This document shows, piece after piece, positions 23,981 to 35,466 of a stretch of 64,000 nucleotides of DNA. The DNA is from Periconia sp. R9002. Its lineage: Eukaryota > Ascomycota > Dothideomycetes > Pleosporales > Periconiaceae. Numbering within the stretch: position 1 is the stretch's first letter; each line of letters starts with the position of its first letter. The notes beneath the pieces were generated by a model. That model saw only the letters and a program-made list of their open reading frames with translations, ran no database searches and was not told the origin of the DNA. Where the stretch lies: the NCBI GenBank assembly GCA_023627715.1, contig JAMAHW010000098.1, positions 98,024 to 162,023 on the forward strand. Reading direction: 5' to 3'. Both the position numbers and the translations under genes were made by a program.

Positions 23981-24866
23981 AGTAGAATATAATAAAGCAA
24001 TTGAAGAAAGTCCAATTGGAAAAAGTATATCAATGCGAGATCAAACTTATAAGCAAAATACGAAAGAATCGTATGACGCTGCACATCATATACAAATGTA
24101 TGCAGCCTTAGGGTTTTGCCTGCGTCGATACCGAGAGTAGTAAATACTCTGCGATGATTTGGTGTTTAGACAGGGAAGAAGCTCCTACATGAGCTACTTT
24201 GCGCGCATAAATAAATGATGCGCCGTGTGGTGGGTTCGCCTTAGGAGTGACTTTCCGCACCTTCCCGCGGCCTTCTACTCGGAGATGAATTTGGAAGTGA
24301 TACTTCGGTCACGCGGGATCTGAAATTGACCCACGTGACATTGCCCACGCACACAAATGGACCCAAATCAGAGATTTGCGAAATATATAAGCCGATTGTT
24401 GCTCAATAACAATGAGTTGTTTTGTGAGTGTAAAAGCCTACGATGTACAGGGTGGCGCAGAGCAGTCACCTCTACGAACGGATTGGTATCAATTCGCACT
24501 GAGTCTAGGTCACTCCCATCAGACTAAGCTCAAGCTTGCTTAGAGTCAGTTTTAGTTGCCGCTACATAACAGATGGGCTTCTTATGCGATTTTTTTCGTT
24601 ACCGATTATCCGTACTCACTGTGAATTTATTCGCGAAAATGACTTTCATAATTCTGGTCGACGCAGTCCAGCTCCATAATCTGCTATAGAAACAAAATAT
24701 GGCGGCAAAATTATACATGTAAGCCCGGCGGTTAACCCCGCATTGTAAGTCGCTGGTGCCCCGCCTCCTCGTACCACAGCTCAGCTCAGACCTAGAAAGA
24801 TGTGATGTGCAATCCCATCGCCCATTCCAACGAAATGAACCTCTTCAACACATATCCCAATCCGCA
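23981..24866. other. Intergenic, no gene seen
   Basis: Upstream region between two divergent genes. A CTTATAAG element at 24046-24053 could serve the DJ-1-like gene. No reading frame of note. Confidence 0.5.
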
Positions 24867-26540
24867 ATGGCGAAATCCCCAACGGTGAAAGAGCAAGAGA
24901 CTCAACGGGAAACCTCATCAATATTCTCATTGTTCTCTGATGACAAAGACAATGACACCCAACTCCAACCCATCCCGCGTCGTAATCGCAAAAACGAGGA
25001 GAGGGCAGAACGAGAAGAATATTTAAGGGAATTGGCGCGGCGCGATGAAGAAAGCCGCAGGAAAAAGGAAGTAGAAGAAGAGCTCAGAACAAGACGTGAA
25101 GAAGAGGAATTACGAACGCGCTATGAGAGGCACGCTAAGGAAGCTCAGGAGGAGGAGAACAGAATCATAGGAGAGCACGAGGTACGCAAAGAAAAACAAG
25201 AACGCGAGGCGAAAGAATGGAAGGCCAGGCTGCGTGCGGAGATACTGCGTGAGTTGGCGGAAGAACGACAAGACAAGGAGCAAACTACAGCGGCGATGCC
25301 ATCCTCGAGTACTGCAAAAGCTGAATGGAGAGTCATGCAATCGGAAACCGATTCACATGTTGTTGCGAAAGTAGCACAGGGTGCTCAAATACCATGTTTT
25401 CCGGCGATGGTTGAACGCGACGATGTGCTCGAATTGCTCTGGGACTATTATATGAATGGCACAGGGCGAGGAGTAACGTCTGCTCCAGCAGGGTACGGGT
25501 TCAAAACAAACTTCAAACGGTCATTATGAAGATGAGCCAAGGAGCAGAGGCTACCTTGGTAGTGGCGCCGCGGGGGAACGAAGGCGATGAGGAGGAGGTG
25601 ATGGTGGTGACGGCAATACAGGACATGGTCAAGGAGGGCTCCCAAGTTCCCCCTTCGGTAGCCCACTCGACGAAAAAGCGGAGTAAGACCTGCATACTAT
25701 GACATTGTTACCTCACGAAGGACCATATAATGCTCTTTTAGCGTCTGGTTTTTCATGCTATCAAAAGGCGAGATCCGATTAGCCAAAAAAGCCCATAGAT
25801 ACAAAACCGGCCAGCCTGATACTCACTTCTCCGAAATAGTAAAGAACGAATATCGATCCATTCGGCCCGTTAATCCTCTGCGACATATTGGCTTTACGTA
25901 TATCCATCTCGTGAGTAACTTCTCTTTCCCTTGCTTCGATCCCAAGTGCTGTTGCTAATGTGATCTTTATGTGGCAGTGGCAGCGGCACGATAGATGCAA
26001 GTGGAGACTAGCAGAGAGGGTGGAGATTATGTCGCCAAGCACCAAGACAAAAATGAACTATTTCAGATATCTACTGCGTCACACGCCGCCCGGTGCTCGC
26101 TGGACAAGGAAGATTGATGGGCTCTTCCGGCGAGCTATTTCATCTCAAACTTCAGATGGTTGGGTGATACTCATCGAACTAATGGAGACGATCAACACAT
26201 GGTGCGTAGTCTTTTACTAGGCGATATGCAAATTCTAACGTTTCCTCAAGGCTGTCATAGCTTACGCGATCCTTACGCGATCCTGAACTTTGTACTCAGT
26301 GTGGTCGCTGGGGTGATTTATGGCGTTTTGACACATGACGTTGTTACTGCTACTACACTTGCCTCATTCATAATTGCTTGTTTTGCTTTTATTATTGCTG
26401 TAGTTGCGGCAGGAGAATATCTAGGAATTGAAAAGCCAGACTCCTTTAGCTCGGACAGTGACTTTTGGGAAGGTATGGAATTACAGGATGACGTATTCCC
26501 AGCTGCGAAAGCATTTCAAGGGAAGGACAAAGATGCATGA
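24867..26540 (+). pseudogene. Disrupted coiled-coil/membrane protein gene
   Basis: The frame from 24867 encodes a basic/acidic coiled coil (about residues 40-150, repeats of E-R-R-E-E type), then a segment ending near 25492. Coding character continues in a second frame (GHYEDEP, then Gly-rich GDGGDGN up to PLDEKA), but an in-frame TGA sits at 25588-25590. A good intron (25683-25741) leads to VWFFMLSKGEIRLAKKAH. A second intron (25911-25977) leads to WQRHDRCKWRLAERVE. Near 26150-26160 the frame shifts again to LGDTHRTNGDDQHMVRSLLLGD and two hydrophobic helices (ILNFVLSVVAGVIYGVL, TLASFIIACFAFIIAVV), ending at 26540. So one stop and two apparent shifts break it. An intron at 25493-25646 could rescue the first two lesions but not the third. 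The function is unknown. Confidence 0.55.
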
Positions 26541-27042
26541 AAAATGACCTCCGCCTTGCTGATGAACTTTTAGCAAGATGAAAGGTTGAGCAAACCGCTT
26601 TTACCTCGGCAAAAACATACATTAAGGGAATGGACATGATTTTGTCTAGCAATGCACCCTCGTTTTCCTGAAATGTACGTTGAGCCTTTGATATCACACA
26701 ACAGCCACTGTGTGTACGGAAGATATAGGCATGACTAGGACGAACTCTTGAAAGACACGCCGCCCTATGGGCCGTCTTCGCACCTTTTTGGAAGCGTAGC
26801 TGCCCATTACTCTCGATTTATGGTGTTTTGAAGACGAGTAGGACGGACTCTAATATGGAGCCAATTGGTACGCTTGTTTCGAAGGATGGTATAAGTGAGA
26901 TTTTATCAAACATGCTTACTATGTACATTGATAAAATCTAAAGTAAATCGCATGGAAGTGAGATTGCTCGCGGTACCAACACTGAAGATGATTACGGAAT
27001 CAATCTGGCTGTGAAAGAAGATCCTAACATACAAATCTCCGT
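26541..27042. other. Intergenic between convergent genes
   Basis: No gene is supported. It carries the 3' ends of the broken gene and of the minus-strand secreted-protein gene. Confidence 0.5.
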
Positions 27043-27687
27043 CTAAAGGTCATATCTCAAATAAAACCCACACTTATCCGTGAGCTTCATAAACACCCTA
27101 TTCTCTTGAGCGCCCTCATCACTGCCCTTGGTCTCAACCGCAACCTGCTCAGCGCACTTCAACGCAGGACCTCCGTGGCCATCTGAGGTGGTGTTCCCCC
27201 AGCCGGTGAAGTCCAATGGAGGGTTCCACTGAGCACTGGAATCCTGATACTTCTTAATGGTAAAAGCTGAGACTTCCTCGTTCTTAGTAGGGAACCCCTT
27301 GAGTTGGCGGGTCCAGGCCTTGCCTATGCCGATAACCATAAATCTGTTGTTGTCGTCGGTTATAGCGCTACGCCACATAAGTTGACAGTTCTGTGCGCCT
27401 TTAGGGACGTTGTCGACTTTGTCTTCGTTTTTGGTATCACTGAGGGGATGGATATTGTAGGAGCGGGGCTGGGTGATGGTGTAGCTCTGTAGGGTTTTTA
27501 TTTCCGTGGATGGAGGGGGTTTGTTGGGGTCGCATGGATATTTTGCAAAGCATCCATCGTACTTGAAGCACTTGTAGTATGACGTTCCTGGCTTGCAAGG
27601 AACATAGCCGCGATCATTAAGTGTGTTTGTGCTTCGTGCTGATGTGATGGCAAGGAGACCGGCAATGGCGAAGAGCCTGGCAAACAT
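27043..27687 (-). CDS. Small secreted protein, unknown family
   Basis: A single-exon gene for 214 residues. Residues 1-18 (MFARLFAIAGLLAITSAR) are a typical signal peptide. The N-terminal part has four closely spaced cysteines (VPCKPG, YKCFKYDGC, KYPCDP) followed by a Pro-rich linker. The remainder is a compact beta-type domain with LMWRSAI, FMVIGIGKAW, WNPPLDFTGWG and a final KCGFYLRYDL, adding three more cysteines. I do not recognise a family. Features fit a secreted effector-like or extracellular protein. It sits in a gene-poor region with no close neighbours, which is common for such genes. The ATG is the only reasonable one for the signal peptide. Confidence 0.7.
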   Translation of the reverse strand: MFARLFAIAGLLAITSARSTNTLNDRGYVPCKPGTSYYKCFKYDGCFAKYPCDPNKPPPSTEIKTLQSYTITQPRSYNIHPLSDTKNEDKVDNVPKGAQNCQLMWRSAITDDNNRFMVIGIGKAWTRQLKGFPTKNEEVSAFTIKKYQDSSAQWNPPLDFTGWGNTTSDGHGGPALKCAEQVAVETKGSDEGAQENRVFMKLTDKCGFYLRYDL

Positions 27688-28254
27688 TGTTGTATTTCAA
27701 TAATTGAAAGTTATTTATGAAGATTTTGACAATAAATTCAGAAGATTGTAACAATAAAGTTATAGATGAGAAGGTAAAAGAGAAGATGGTGTATGATGAA
27801 AACCAAATAACCTGACCAGGACAGTGGAATATATACCCAAAGCAACCCATTGTGAAAATTCAACTTTTCAGCTCACGATACTACTAATGCGGCGTTGTGT
27901 ACCAGTACCCGGCTACAAAATAGTAAAAACGACTACGCAGCAAGCAAGTATGGTCTTTGCACAGTAGTTTTTGATCTAAAGAGCCATTTTGGGAAGATGT
28001 GAACTCAGCCCTGGTGTGCACCGGCGGAACCTTTTGTTCTACTTAGAGGGGCTAAATCTGTGGACTCTGCGACCCTGCCACCAGTAAGAAGTGATGTTAA
28101 CATAACCTAGACCCTAATCCAGGCATTCGGTCCTAAAGATATCTACTAGACAACAAACTTGAAGACTTGAAGTTGAACTACTTTCTGCTCCGGTCACAAC
28201 TGGGCGGAGCATGCTACCTTCCCCAACTACCTTCCAAATCCTTTCAGCTCTGTA

Positions 28255-28280
28255 AACACCCTATGCACATATAGGGTGTT
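28255..28280. repeat. Perfect hairpin
   Basis: AACACCCTAT and ATAGGGTGTT are perfect 10-bp inverted arms around a 6-nt loop. It directly precedes the longer inverted-repeat pair and may be part of the same inserted element. Confidence 0.6.
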
Positions 28281-28284
28281 GAAA

Positions 28285-28422
28285 CATCTGGACGCCGCAT
28301 ATCGGGAGGTTAGTCTACTAGTTGTTGGTTGGCTAATTGTAATGAACGGAGAAGGGGCCTTTAACTTCTGATTTGCTCAAACTTTAGTTAAGCTGAACCT
28401 CCTGGTATGCGGCGTCCCGATG
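28285..28422. repeat. MITE-like element with 27-bp inverted ends
   Basis: The left end (28285-28311) and right end (28396-28422) are reverse complements at about 24 of 27 positions, sharing the core GACGCCGCATA and GGAGGTT. The interior of about 84 bp has no coding potential. This size and shape fit a MITE or the ends of a degraded DNA transposon. No clear target-site duplication is visible, so a structured RNA or a chance palindrome is not excluded. Confidence 0.5.
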
Positions 28423-29682
28423 CACTGATACCCTGTAGAATATGGTAGCAAGTCTCTCTTAATTTCTTTAGAAGAAAGACATGAACGTTTTTAGTAGAAA
28501 ATCCGTGATGAGGCTAGCACGTGAAGGAGTGCTGGAATCTTGGACTACCTTACCCCTTGAAGTTCCCAACTACTACTTAGCAGAGGTGGTCCAGGCTAAA
28601 GTAATAGTAAGATTCGAGAGACCTGTCTTATGTGATTTTATCCTGTATTGTTATCAATATCAACATTCAACAGAGTGCATCGAATCAATCCTCTTACTAT
28701 CAGAACTCAGAGCTTAAGTACCGACATGATCCAGCAGGTCATCAATACGAATAGACCCTGCCCACGTTGCGGTTCAAAACAAAAAAAGCGAGGCTGCAAA
28801 AGCACGAGAGGAGGCTCACTAACCAGCTCGAGCAACGCATCTCAACGAGAAACTTTGCGCGAGATGTAGCATGGAGGTAGCGTTGAGGATGTCAAGTTCA
28901 TAAAAGCATGCAAATAGGTGTAGGCTAAATTGGCGAAGTAACTTAAACATACGCACCCCTCCCATGAAAGGCAGCGACGAGTTTCTTTTTGTTGGCTGCA
29001 GACGATAATCCACGCTCTGGCCGCAACGCCTATCCATCAAGGATTGATACGTAGACAAGGCCAATAATATGCGCTATGTTTTACTATTGCACTCAAAAAC
29101 TTTGTAAATACGTATAGCTATTGACTCGGTAGAGATCCAGAGGTAGAGCGCGTTACCTCGGCTAACCTTATCAACCCAGGCCCTAAAAATAGCTTTGGGG
29201 CTTGGTGGTCGTCGCCTAAGGAGCGTCTCGTGCTGCCTGCTGGTACTTGATCTATCTTCTCATGTGGGAGTCCTCAGGCTATGCCGCAGGTTCTGGTCAG
29301 CCCTTCTATTTTCAAGTCAGCAGTGCCGTTAAGTAGCTGGCACGAATGTTTGTTCCTTTCACTTTAGACCAGCCTTGATTTAAGTTTGAGTGATATTTAA
29401 GCGCATCACAATTCTAGGGAAAACTGCCCGCGATATTCCTCTCGGTGCTATTGATTTCGTTTTGAAAATCGCAGGTAAACATGGCGAGCCCTGGGATTGC
29501 AGCCTTGTTCAGCTCCTTCTCGTATATGACAGGGGTAAGAGTGCCAACCTCGCGATCTGTTTATAAGCTTGGTGTCTCCATGCAGCCTATCGTGTGAAGA
29601 ACATCTCGCTTCCACTCTACATTGAACATATACAAATTTCATCCGGAAATAATGTGCGCCTGAAAATTCCAGATTCAGAATC

Positions 29683-31809
29683 ATGGCTTCTACTTTAATG
29701 TACGAGTATGCTCCACTCTCCGTCCAGCCAGGCGACCCGGATGGCGTGTTCTCCATTCGGTTGCTGCGGGTGCTACCGTCGAGGGACCACAATGCCGATA
29801 TCTGTTGTCAGTTCGTTGAAACTCAGATTCCCAACGTCCGTCGTGAAGAACCCAGAACTCTAAAGAATAGACACATACAATATCAGGCCCTTTCTTATAC
29901 ATGGGGTGACCCTGTGTTCCCCAAGACGTTAAAAGCCGTCCAAGGCAATGAATCAAACACTACTTCGATAGGTATCATCCACATTACCGACAATCTCCAC
30001 TCAGCTTTGCAAAATCTTAGAAGGTCAAACGAAGCGCTCACGCTCTGGGTGGATGCGGTTTGCATCAACCAGGCTGATATCCAAGAGCGTAATAGCCAGG
30101 TTAATAACATGCCCCGAATTTATGCTGAGGCTGATCGCGTGCTGGTGTGGCTCGGGGCAGAGTCGATTCAGAAAGATGGTCGTCTATGCCTTGACTTCTT
30201 CTCCAACCTGGCTGCGCTTACTGTGAGCACTCGTCGTGCGCAGGAAGACGATGAATGGAAAGGCGTTGGCTCGTGGAGGACTAGATTCAACATCAATCAA
30301 ATGGTCTCAACATTCTTGGACAACGAGGGTTATGACCTGATCATCTCATTTCTTACAAGACCGTGGTTCAAGCGCCGTTGGATCGTCCAGGAAATAGTTT
30401 TAGCCAAAGATGTAACAGTCGCCTGTGGCACATGCAGCATTCCCTGGTCAGCATTCGAGCTGGCTCTGACGGAGCTATCCGAAAACGACATGGGCGGCTT
30501 TAGCCACGAGTATCGCACCACCATGCGCATCATGTCGCGCATCAGACGTAGCGACTCAGGTGCCATGAGCAAAGTCCCCTTGCACACTCTCGTTGAGTTC
30601 TCCAGCTTCTTGTGCTCGAACCCGAGAGATCGCCTCTATGCTCTATACGGTATCATGCGACATTGGTTCCTAGGCATATCTCCAGAATACAGCGATATTG
30701 CGAAGGTTGATTACGCATTGTCGACGGAAGACGTTTTTACCAACTTCGCCATTCTCATGGTGAGGCTGTCGGATTCGATTGATCGTGTGAATACGCCGTA
30801 TGTTCCTGTTACTCATCTACTACAGCTAGCGGCTGCCTACAATGGAGATACGCAGTCGGAAGACTTCCAGGCATCACATCAAATGTATGGGAAGATGCCA
30901 TCGTGGGTGCCGGACTGGACCAGATCCTTATCCTATGAGCCTATGCTTTCTTCGAGTGCGAATAAAAACGCTTCGATTCGTATCCCAACACGGTACATTG
31001 ACATATTACCCCTCAGGAATAACAGTCGTCTCCTCGTCGCCACAGGATTGATCTGTGATACCATCACGGCCAGCATTCAAATCGACGTTAGTAACCTGCT
31101 CGGGCCCATACATAAGGCCAAGAGCGCACTAAACGGCTTCCTCTGCTCTGTAGCAAATCAAATGGATGCCACACACTTCCCCTGCGGTCGTGACAACAAC
31201 ACATACGTCCCGTCCATGGAGCACATTGTCTCGGCTCTCGCCACCACCCTCGTAGCAGACTGGGAACACACACCTCCAAACTCATATTTTGACCGGAATG
31301 AAAGTTCAAAGCGTGATTTTTTAGTGGACTTGGGGTTTGCTTCAGATCACTTACCCGAGATCCTGCATAAATGGCCAGCCTATATCGAACTCATCGCCAC
31401 CACAATGCGGGGCCGGGGGTTATTTCTTACTAAATCGGGATACATTGGAATTGGTGGCGCCGACGTTCAGGTCGGTGACTTGATATGCATTTTAAGCACC
31501 ATTCGTGTCCCATTCGTTCTCAGGCCATTAGGTGGACAGGCAACTAGTAAGCTACAGGGGGGTAACAGTGACCCGTGCGTCCCAAGGTACCATCAGTTCC
31601 AGAGTGAAGACCATTACAAGAAGATTCTCTCAATGGTTGAAGATGAACCGGAGGCATATTGTACTTTCCGCCTTATAAGTGACGCGTATGTTCATGGGCT
31701 AGCGGATGCGTTCTCAGTGTATCATACGCCAAAGTATCGTGATTACGGTGAGGGCAATCTATTTTGGCCTCGACGAGACGATCCACTCGACCTTTTTCTG
31801 ATAGTTTAG
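29683..31809 (+). CDS. HET-domain (heterokaryon incompatibility) protein
   Basis: A single-exon gene for 708 residues with an N-terminal HET domain (PF06985). The three HET blocks are plain: YQALSYTWGDP at residues 67-77, LWVDAVCINQ at 121-130 and VLVWLG at 153-158. RPWFKRRWIVQEIVLA follows. HET proteins mediate non-self recognition and programmed cell death on hyphal fusion; many members have no tested role. The C-terminal 450 residues contain the usual family segment NPRDRLYALYGIM and a late domain with GDLICIL and YVHGLADA, but no WD40 or ankyrin repeats. The long uninterrupted frame and intact motifs suggest a functional gene. It stands alone on the right edge of the gene-poor stretch. 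Confidence 0.9.
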   Translation: MASTLMYEYAPLSVQPGDPDGVFSIRLLRVLPSRDHNADICCQFVETQIPNVRREEPRTLKNRHIQYQALSYTWGDPVFPKTLKAVQGNESNTTSIGIIHITDNLHSALQNLRRSNEALTLWVDAVCINQADIQERNSQVNNMPRIYAEADRVLVWLGAESIQKDGRLCLDFFSNLAALTVSTRRAQEDDEWKGVGSWRTRFNINQMVSTFLDNEGYDLIISFLTRPWFKRRWIVQEIVLAKDVTVACGTCSIPWSAFELALTELSENDMGGFSHEYRTTMRIMSRIRRSDSGAMSKVPLHTLVEFSSFLCSNPRDRLYALYGIMRHWFLGISPEYSDIAKVDYALSTEDVFTNFAILMVRLSDSIDRVNTPYVPVTHLLQLAAAYNGDTQSEDFQASHQMYGKMPSWVPDWTRSLSYEPMLSSSANKNASIRIPTRYIDILPLRNNSRLLVATGLICDTITASIQIDVSNLLGPIHKAKSALNGFLCSVANQMDATHFPCGRDNNTYVPSMEHIVSALATTLVADWEHTPPNSYFDRNESSKRDFLVDLGFASDHLPEILHKWPAYIELIATTMRGRGLFLTKSGYIGIGGADVQVGDLICILSTIRVPFVLRPLGGQATSKLQGGNSDPCVPRYHQFQSEDHYKKILSMVEDEPEAYCTFRLISDAYVHGLADAFSVYHTPKYRDYGEGNLFWPRRDDPLDLFLIV

Positions 31810-32166
31810 GTAACAGTAATCGAAACTAAATATTTCGCTCACTTATAAAAGACGATATAAGATTACGAATTTGTACTTTAGTTATCCATATGCTTTAAAA
31901 TACGCCTAAGCCTGCAACGGAGAGCACACGACACATAGTCTAATCTGAAGTCCCTGTAAGTGCATGTTTTTTTTTTCGCAATCTATCTATTTGCAACCGT
32001 GCATTGTTGTCATTCTCAATCAAAATAACCCCGAGAAATTCTCGGTTAGTCCTTACTACTTGTCCACCTGCGGCCTAGCCGTACAATATTTGCAGCGTTC
32101 GTATACTTTTGGCTAGTACTGACTTATGTAACAACGAAACATCATTTATTCATCTATGCCACCCTC
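31810..32166. other. Intergenic between convergent genes
   Basis: AT-rich spacer joining the 3' ends of the HET gene and the GH92 gene. Nothing else seen. Confidence 0.5.
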
Positions 32167-34944
32167 CTACATTCCCTTAATCGAACTAAAATGCCCCGGG
32201 CTCGGCGGCACATCACCTGTCTCCCATACCACATTCTCCTTCCCCAGAACAAACTCCACCGTTCCCCCATCAACCATGAGATCCTCGTGCTCTAACCAAT
32301 TCTTCCCCCACTCCTCCCCATTAACCTTTACACCCTGCACGAAATAGCTATCCTCACCCAAACCGCTAGCAGTTATCCTCAATGTGCGGTTGCCGTTGAT
32401 GGTCATGTTGATGTCAGGGAACCAGGGAGATGAGATGAGATAGACAGGTTGTGTGACGACGGGGTAGAAACCAAGCATTTGCCAAATAAGCCAGGAATTA
32501 AGAGCCCCAGAATCGGAGTTACCGGGGACGCCGAAGGGTGCGTTTTTGAAGCTGGGCTAAGTATTAGAAGGTAAGAGAGAAAAGGTAAGAGAGAAAAGGT
32601 AAGAGAGAAAAGGTAAGAGAGAAAGAAAGATAGTAATAGATAGAATACGTACAACTGCCGCGCAAGAGCCCGAGATTGATTCACGCTCTTCCACTGCTTA
32701 TTAATATAGTTATACAAATAAGGAGTCGCGAAATCTGGCTCGTTCCCAATGTTCATAATCGTATTGATACCGAGCCCATTTGCGCCGAGGTTGGTCTGAC
32801 TGGTATTTGGTTTGAAGATGTAGTCGAGGCGAGATTCGAAGGAGTCTTGTCCGCCCATGAAGTCGACCATGGTCTGTACGTCGTGAGGAATGACGAATGA
32901 GTACTCGAAAGGTGTGCCTTCATATGTTACGGACGGCCAGGAGCATACATCGCATGTGGCTGGGTTGTAGTCTGTTGTGTTGAATGTTCCGTTGCCTAGG
33001 ATCAAGGTTAGAAATTATATGCTGGCGTTTTTATTTTCGCTTCTGGCTCTGGATAGACATACTTGATTTTGGAGTCAAAAACCCTTTGAATACGGGGGTG
33101 GTGTTCACGCTGAGCGTATCATGATTCCAGAGTAGTTGCCATCCCGCTGAGCGCTTCAGATACTTCTCTACATCCTCTGGCTTTTCTCCTCTCGCAACCT
33201 GGCTGAGCGCAAAGTCATTCAACGAATACTCCACCGTGCGAGAAATCGATCGCTCGCTGGCTTCAGTGACGTAGCCATACGCAAGCCAATCATCGAGGGC
33301 ACCGCGGCCTTCCTTGTCGCTCCCGCCGTTCGGCGATACTTCAGCATCCTTCACCATCGCTGCGTATCCATCGGCCCAATTGATAGCCCCGCGCAAACCC
33401 TTTACGTATGCGTCCGCGAGCCAGTTGTCTGCATTGCTGCCCCCTTGCGTGAGACCGTTGTCATTTCCCGACCTCCCATCCGGCATGAAGCCTTGATGCC
33501 TGTAAATGTCGATTAAGGCTCGGGTCTGACTTTCGTATGCTTCTGGCTGGATCAAATGCGATAAGCTGATTGTGTTGCGGAAAGTATCCCCTACAACATA
33601 TCAACAAACGATTCGCATGCTTTATGTGGGGTGGAACTGGGCACTTACAAATGGCGTAAAAATCGTCCCAGGAAGGCTCTTCAGATTCCCATAACGGATT
33701 TTCTCCCGTTCGGTTCGATGGCATAAGATGCATAAAGTACAACGAAGAGTACAGAAGGATAAGGTTTGTCGCGTTCGCCGACTCGCCGGTATCTACGCGA
33801 ATCTTACTGAACACATCCTCGTTCCATTCCTGCCTCGCTGCGCGAACATGATCCTCCTGATTCCACGAGGCCAACTCATCATCCTTGAAAGCGCAAGCCT
33901 TCTCCGCTGAAATGAACGAAATCCCAACTTTTGACTGCACGATAGAGCTGTTTGACTTTGTCCAACTAAACAATGCACCGACTCGATCACCGTCCGGCTC
34001 CGCAGTCGCATTCTTGCCGCCAAACGTCGGCTGCGGAGCGGTTCCGTTGACGACGACGCGCGATGAATTGAGTCCGTGCCATGTCTGCGCTTCGTCGGCT
34101 GCAGTCTCAAATTCGCCGCAGAAGTACACGGTGAAGGGTGCGCCTAGATTCCACCCCCCTCCATATGTGCCATACCCGGTGTATGTTTTGTTGTCTTCAG
34201 AGATGCGAATGGAGCCGTCGAGATAATACTGCGTGCAAAATCCAGGATCGGGTAAAAGATGCGACAAATCTACCAACACATGCTTTTCGTCGCCCGAAAA
34301 GTCGTACTTCATGCTCCCAGAATGCTTGGATCCCGCTAGACTGATGCGAATCCCATTTTCCAATTCTGTGGAAAATGAACCGACGCTTGCTTCGTCTTCC
34401 CCGACTCTTTTTTGCCAGTACGTTGTGTTGTCTAGCAAGTTGACGGGCGCTGCAACGCTGGATAATGGCATTTGAGATATTACACCGTACTTGGCGCAGC
34501 CACCAGTTCCACTTTCATGCATCATTGAGACGCCTGTGACGAGGCCTTTGGGAGTGTACCCGCCATTGACTGAACGAAGTCAGTTGAGTTCGCTCGGGAA
34601 CGATTCAATAGGTCCTCGAAGCCCTTGAGCGGGATTCGGCGAGGCATTTCCCTTTCTTTCTAATTTGCCCGCAATATATGTAGCATTTGCCAACATCAAA
34701 TTAAACGCGGGCTATACGTACTCGTCGCAATCGTAATGTTGTCCTCCTGAGTATCAATACCGACCTTCGCAACACCAAAAGGCATCGCCGCCCCAACAAA
34801 AATATCACCGCCTCCATACGCATATCCCGGAATCGGTCCCTCGGCTCCAATTAACGGATTCACAAACGGAGTGTAATCGACGTCTTGCGCCTTCGACCGA
34901 CTTGCGGAAACACCAACTAACACGAGTAAAGTGAACCATTCCAT
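32167..34944 (-). CDS. Secreted GH92 alpha-mannosidase
   Basis: A 799-residue glycoside hydrolase family 92 protein; the family contains calcium-dependent exo-alpha-mannosidases acting on N-glycans and mannans. Exons are 34944-34722, 34569-33649, 33590-33063, 32995-32653 and 32551-32167. Residues 1-19 are a signal peptide. GH92 signatures: VNPLIGAEG, GGGDIFVGAAMPFGVAK, MMHESGTGG in the N-terminal beta-sandwich, then YRHQGFMPDGRSGN, SNADNWLADAYVKG, and the late GNSDSGALNSWLIWQMLGFYP active-site segment. A TATA-like TATAAG at 35033-35038 favours the ATG at 34944 (or 34962) over an in-frame ATG at 35004. Intron 4 contains a four-copy tandem repeat. Linkage specificity cannot be read with confidence. 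Confidence 0.9.
32570..32625. repeat. 14-bp tandem repeat within a GH92 intron
   Basis: Four copies of GGTAAGAGAGAAAA lie end to end (the last copy has one change). On the gene's sense strand this is a pyrimidine-rich tract about 14 nt from the 3' splice site, so it may double as the polypyrimidine tract. Confidence 0.8.
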
Positions 34945-35466
34945 ATTGTCGAGCAACAGCATCAATGCGGAGAAAACCTCGTATTTGCGCGGGTGTGGCT
35001 GCATGATATACGGAAGAAGAGATTGGTATGTACTTATACCTAGTCACAGCATTACGTCGTGTTGCATCCTGCTCTACATGTGCAGTTTGTCATTGGTTTC
35101 CCCGCATTATTGATGCAACCTTCCTTGTGATCTGCAGGATTCAATGTCACAACTTGGAAGGTGGACAATTAGCCTTTTGAACTAATCTGCTTCCGAGTGA
35201 GACCTTGAATATTTAGGTAATTGGCCTAATGCTGATCCCTTTGTAGACGTCATTTTGTTAAGTGGAAGAAGCATAAAAGAAATTCCCTATTTAGTGTTAG
35301 CGCTGAATGGTTGCTGTGTCCGATTAGGAAATCATGTCAGCACTGTCTTCTAAATGGGAGGCTTCGAATAAAAAGGTCGGTTAATCTGAATTTCTCTTCG
35401 AAAGAGCTTTCAAGACCTTCAATTCTGTACGTAGCAAGTAACTGGAAAAATGCCCCAGTGATCCTC
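34945..35466. other. Promoter region of GH92 and 3' flank of P450
   Basis: About 520 bp with no gene. It includes the TATAAG element at 35033-35038 on the minus strand. Confidence 0.5.

Larger units (their letters stand above)
27688..29682. other. Gene-poor stretch with inverted repeats
   Basis: Two kilobases without a supportable gene. It contains a perfect hairpin and a MITE-like inverted-repeat pair (listed separately). Small frames such as 28481-28717 show no motif. Confidence 0.55.
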
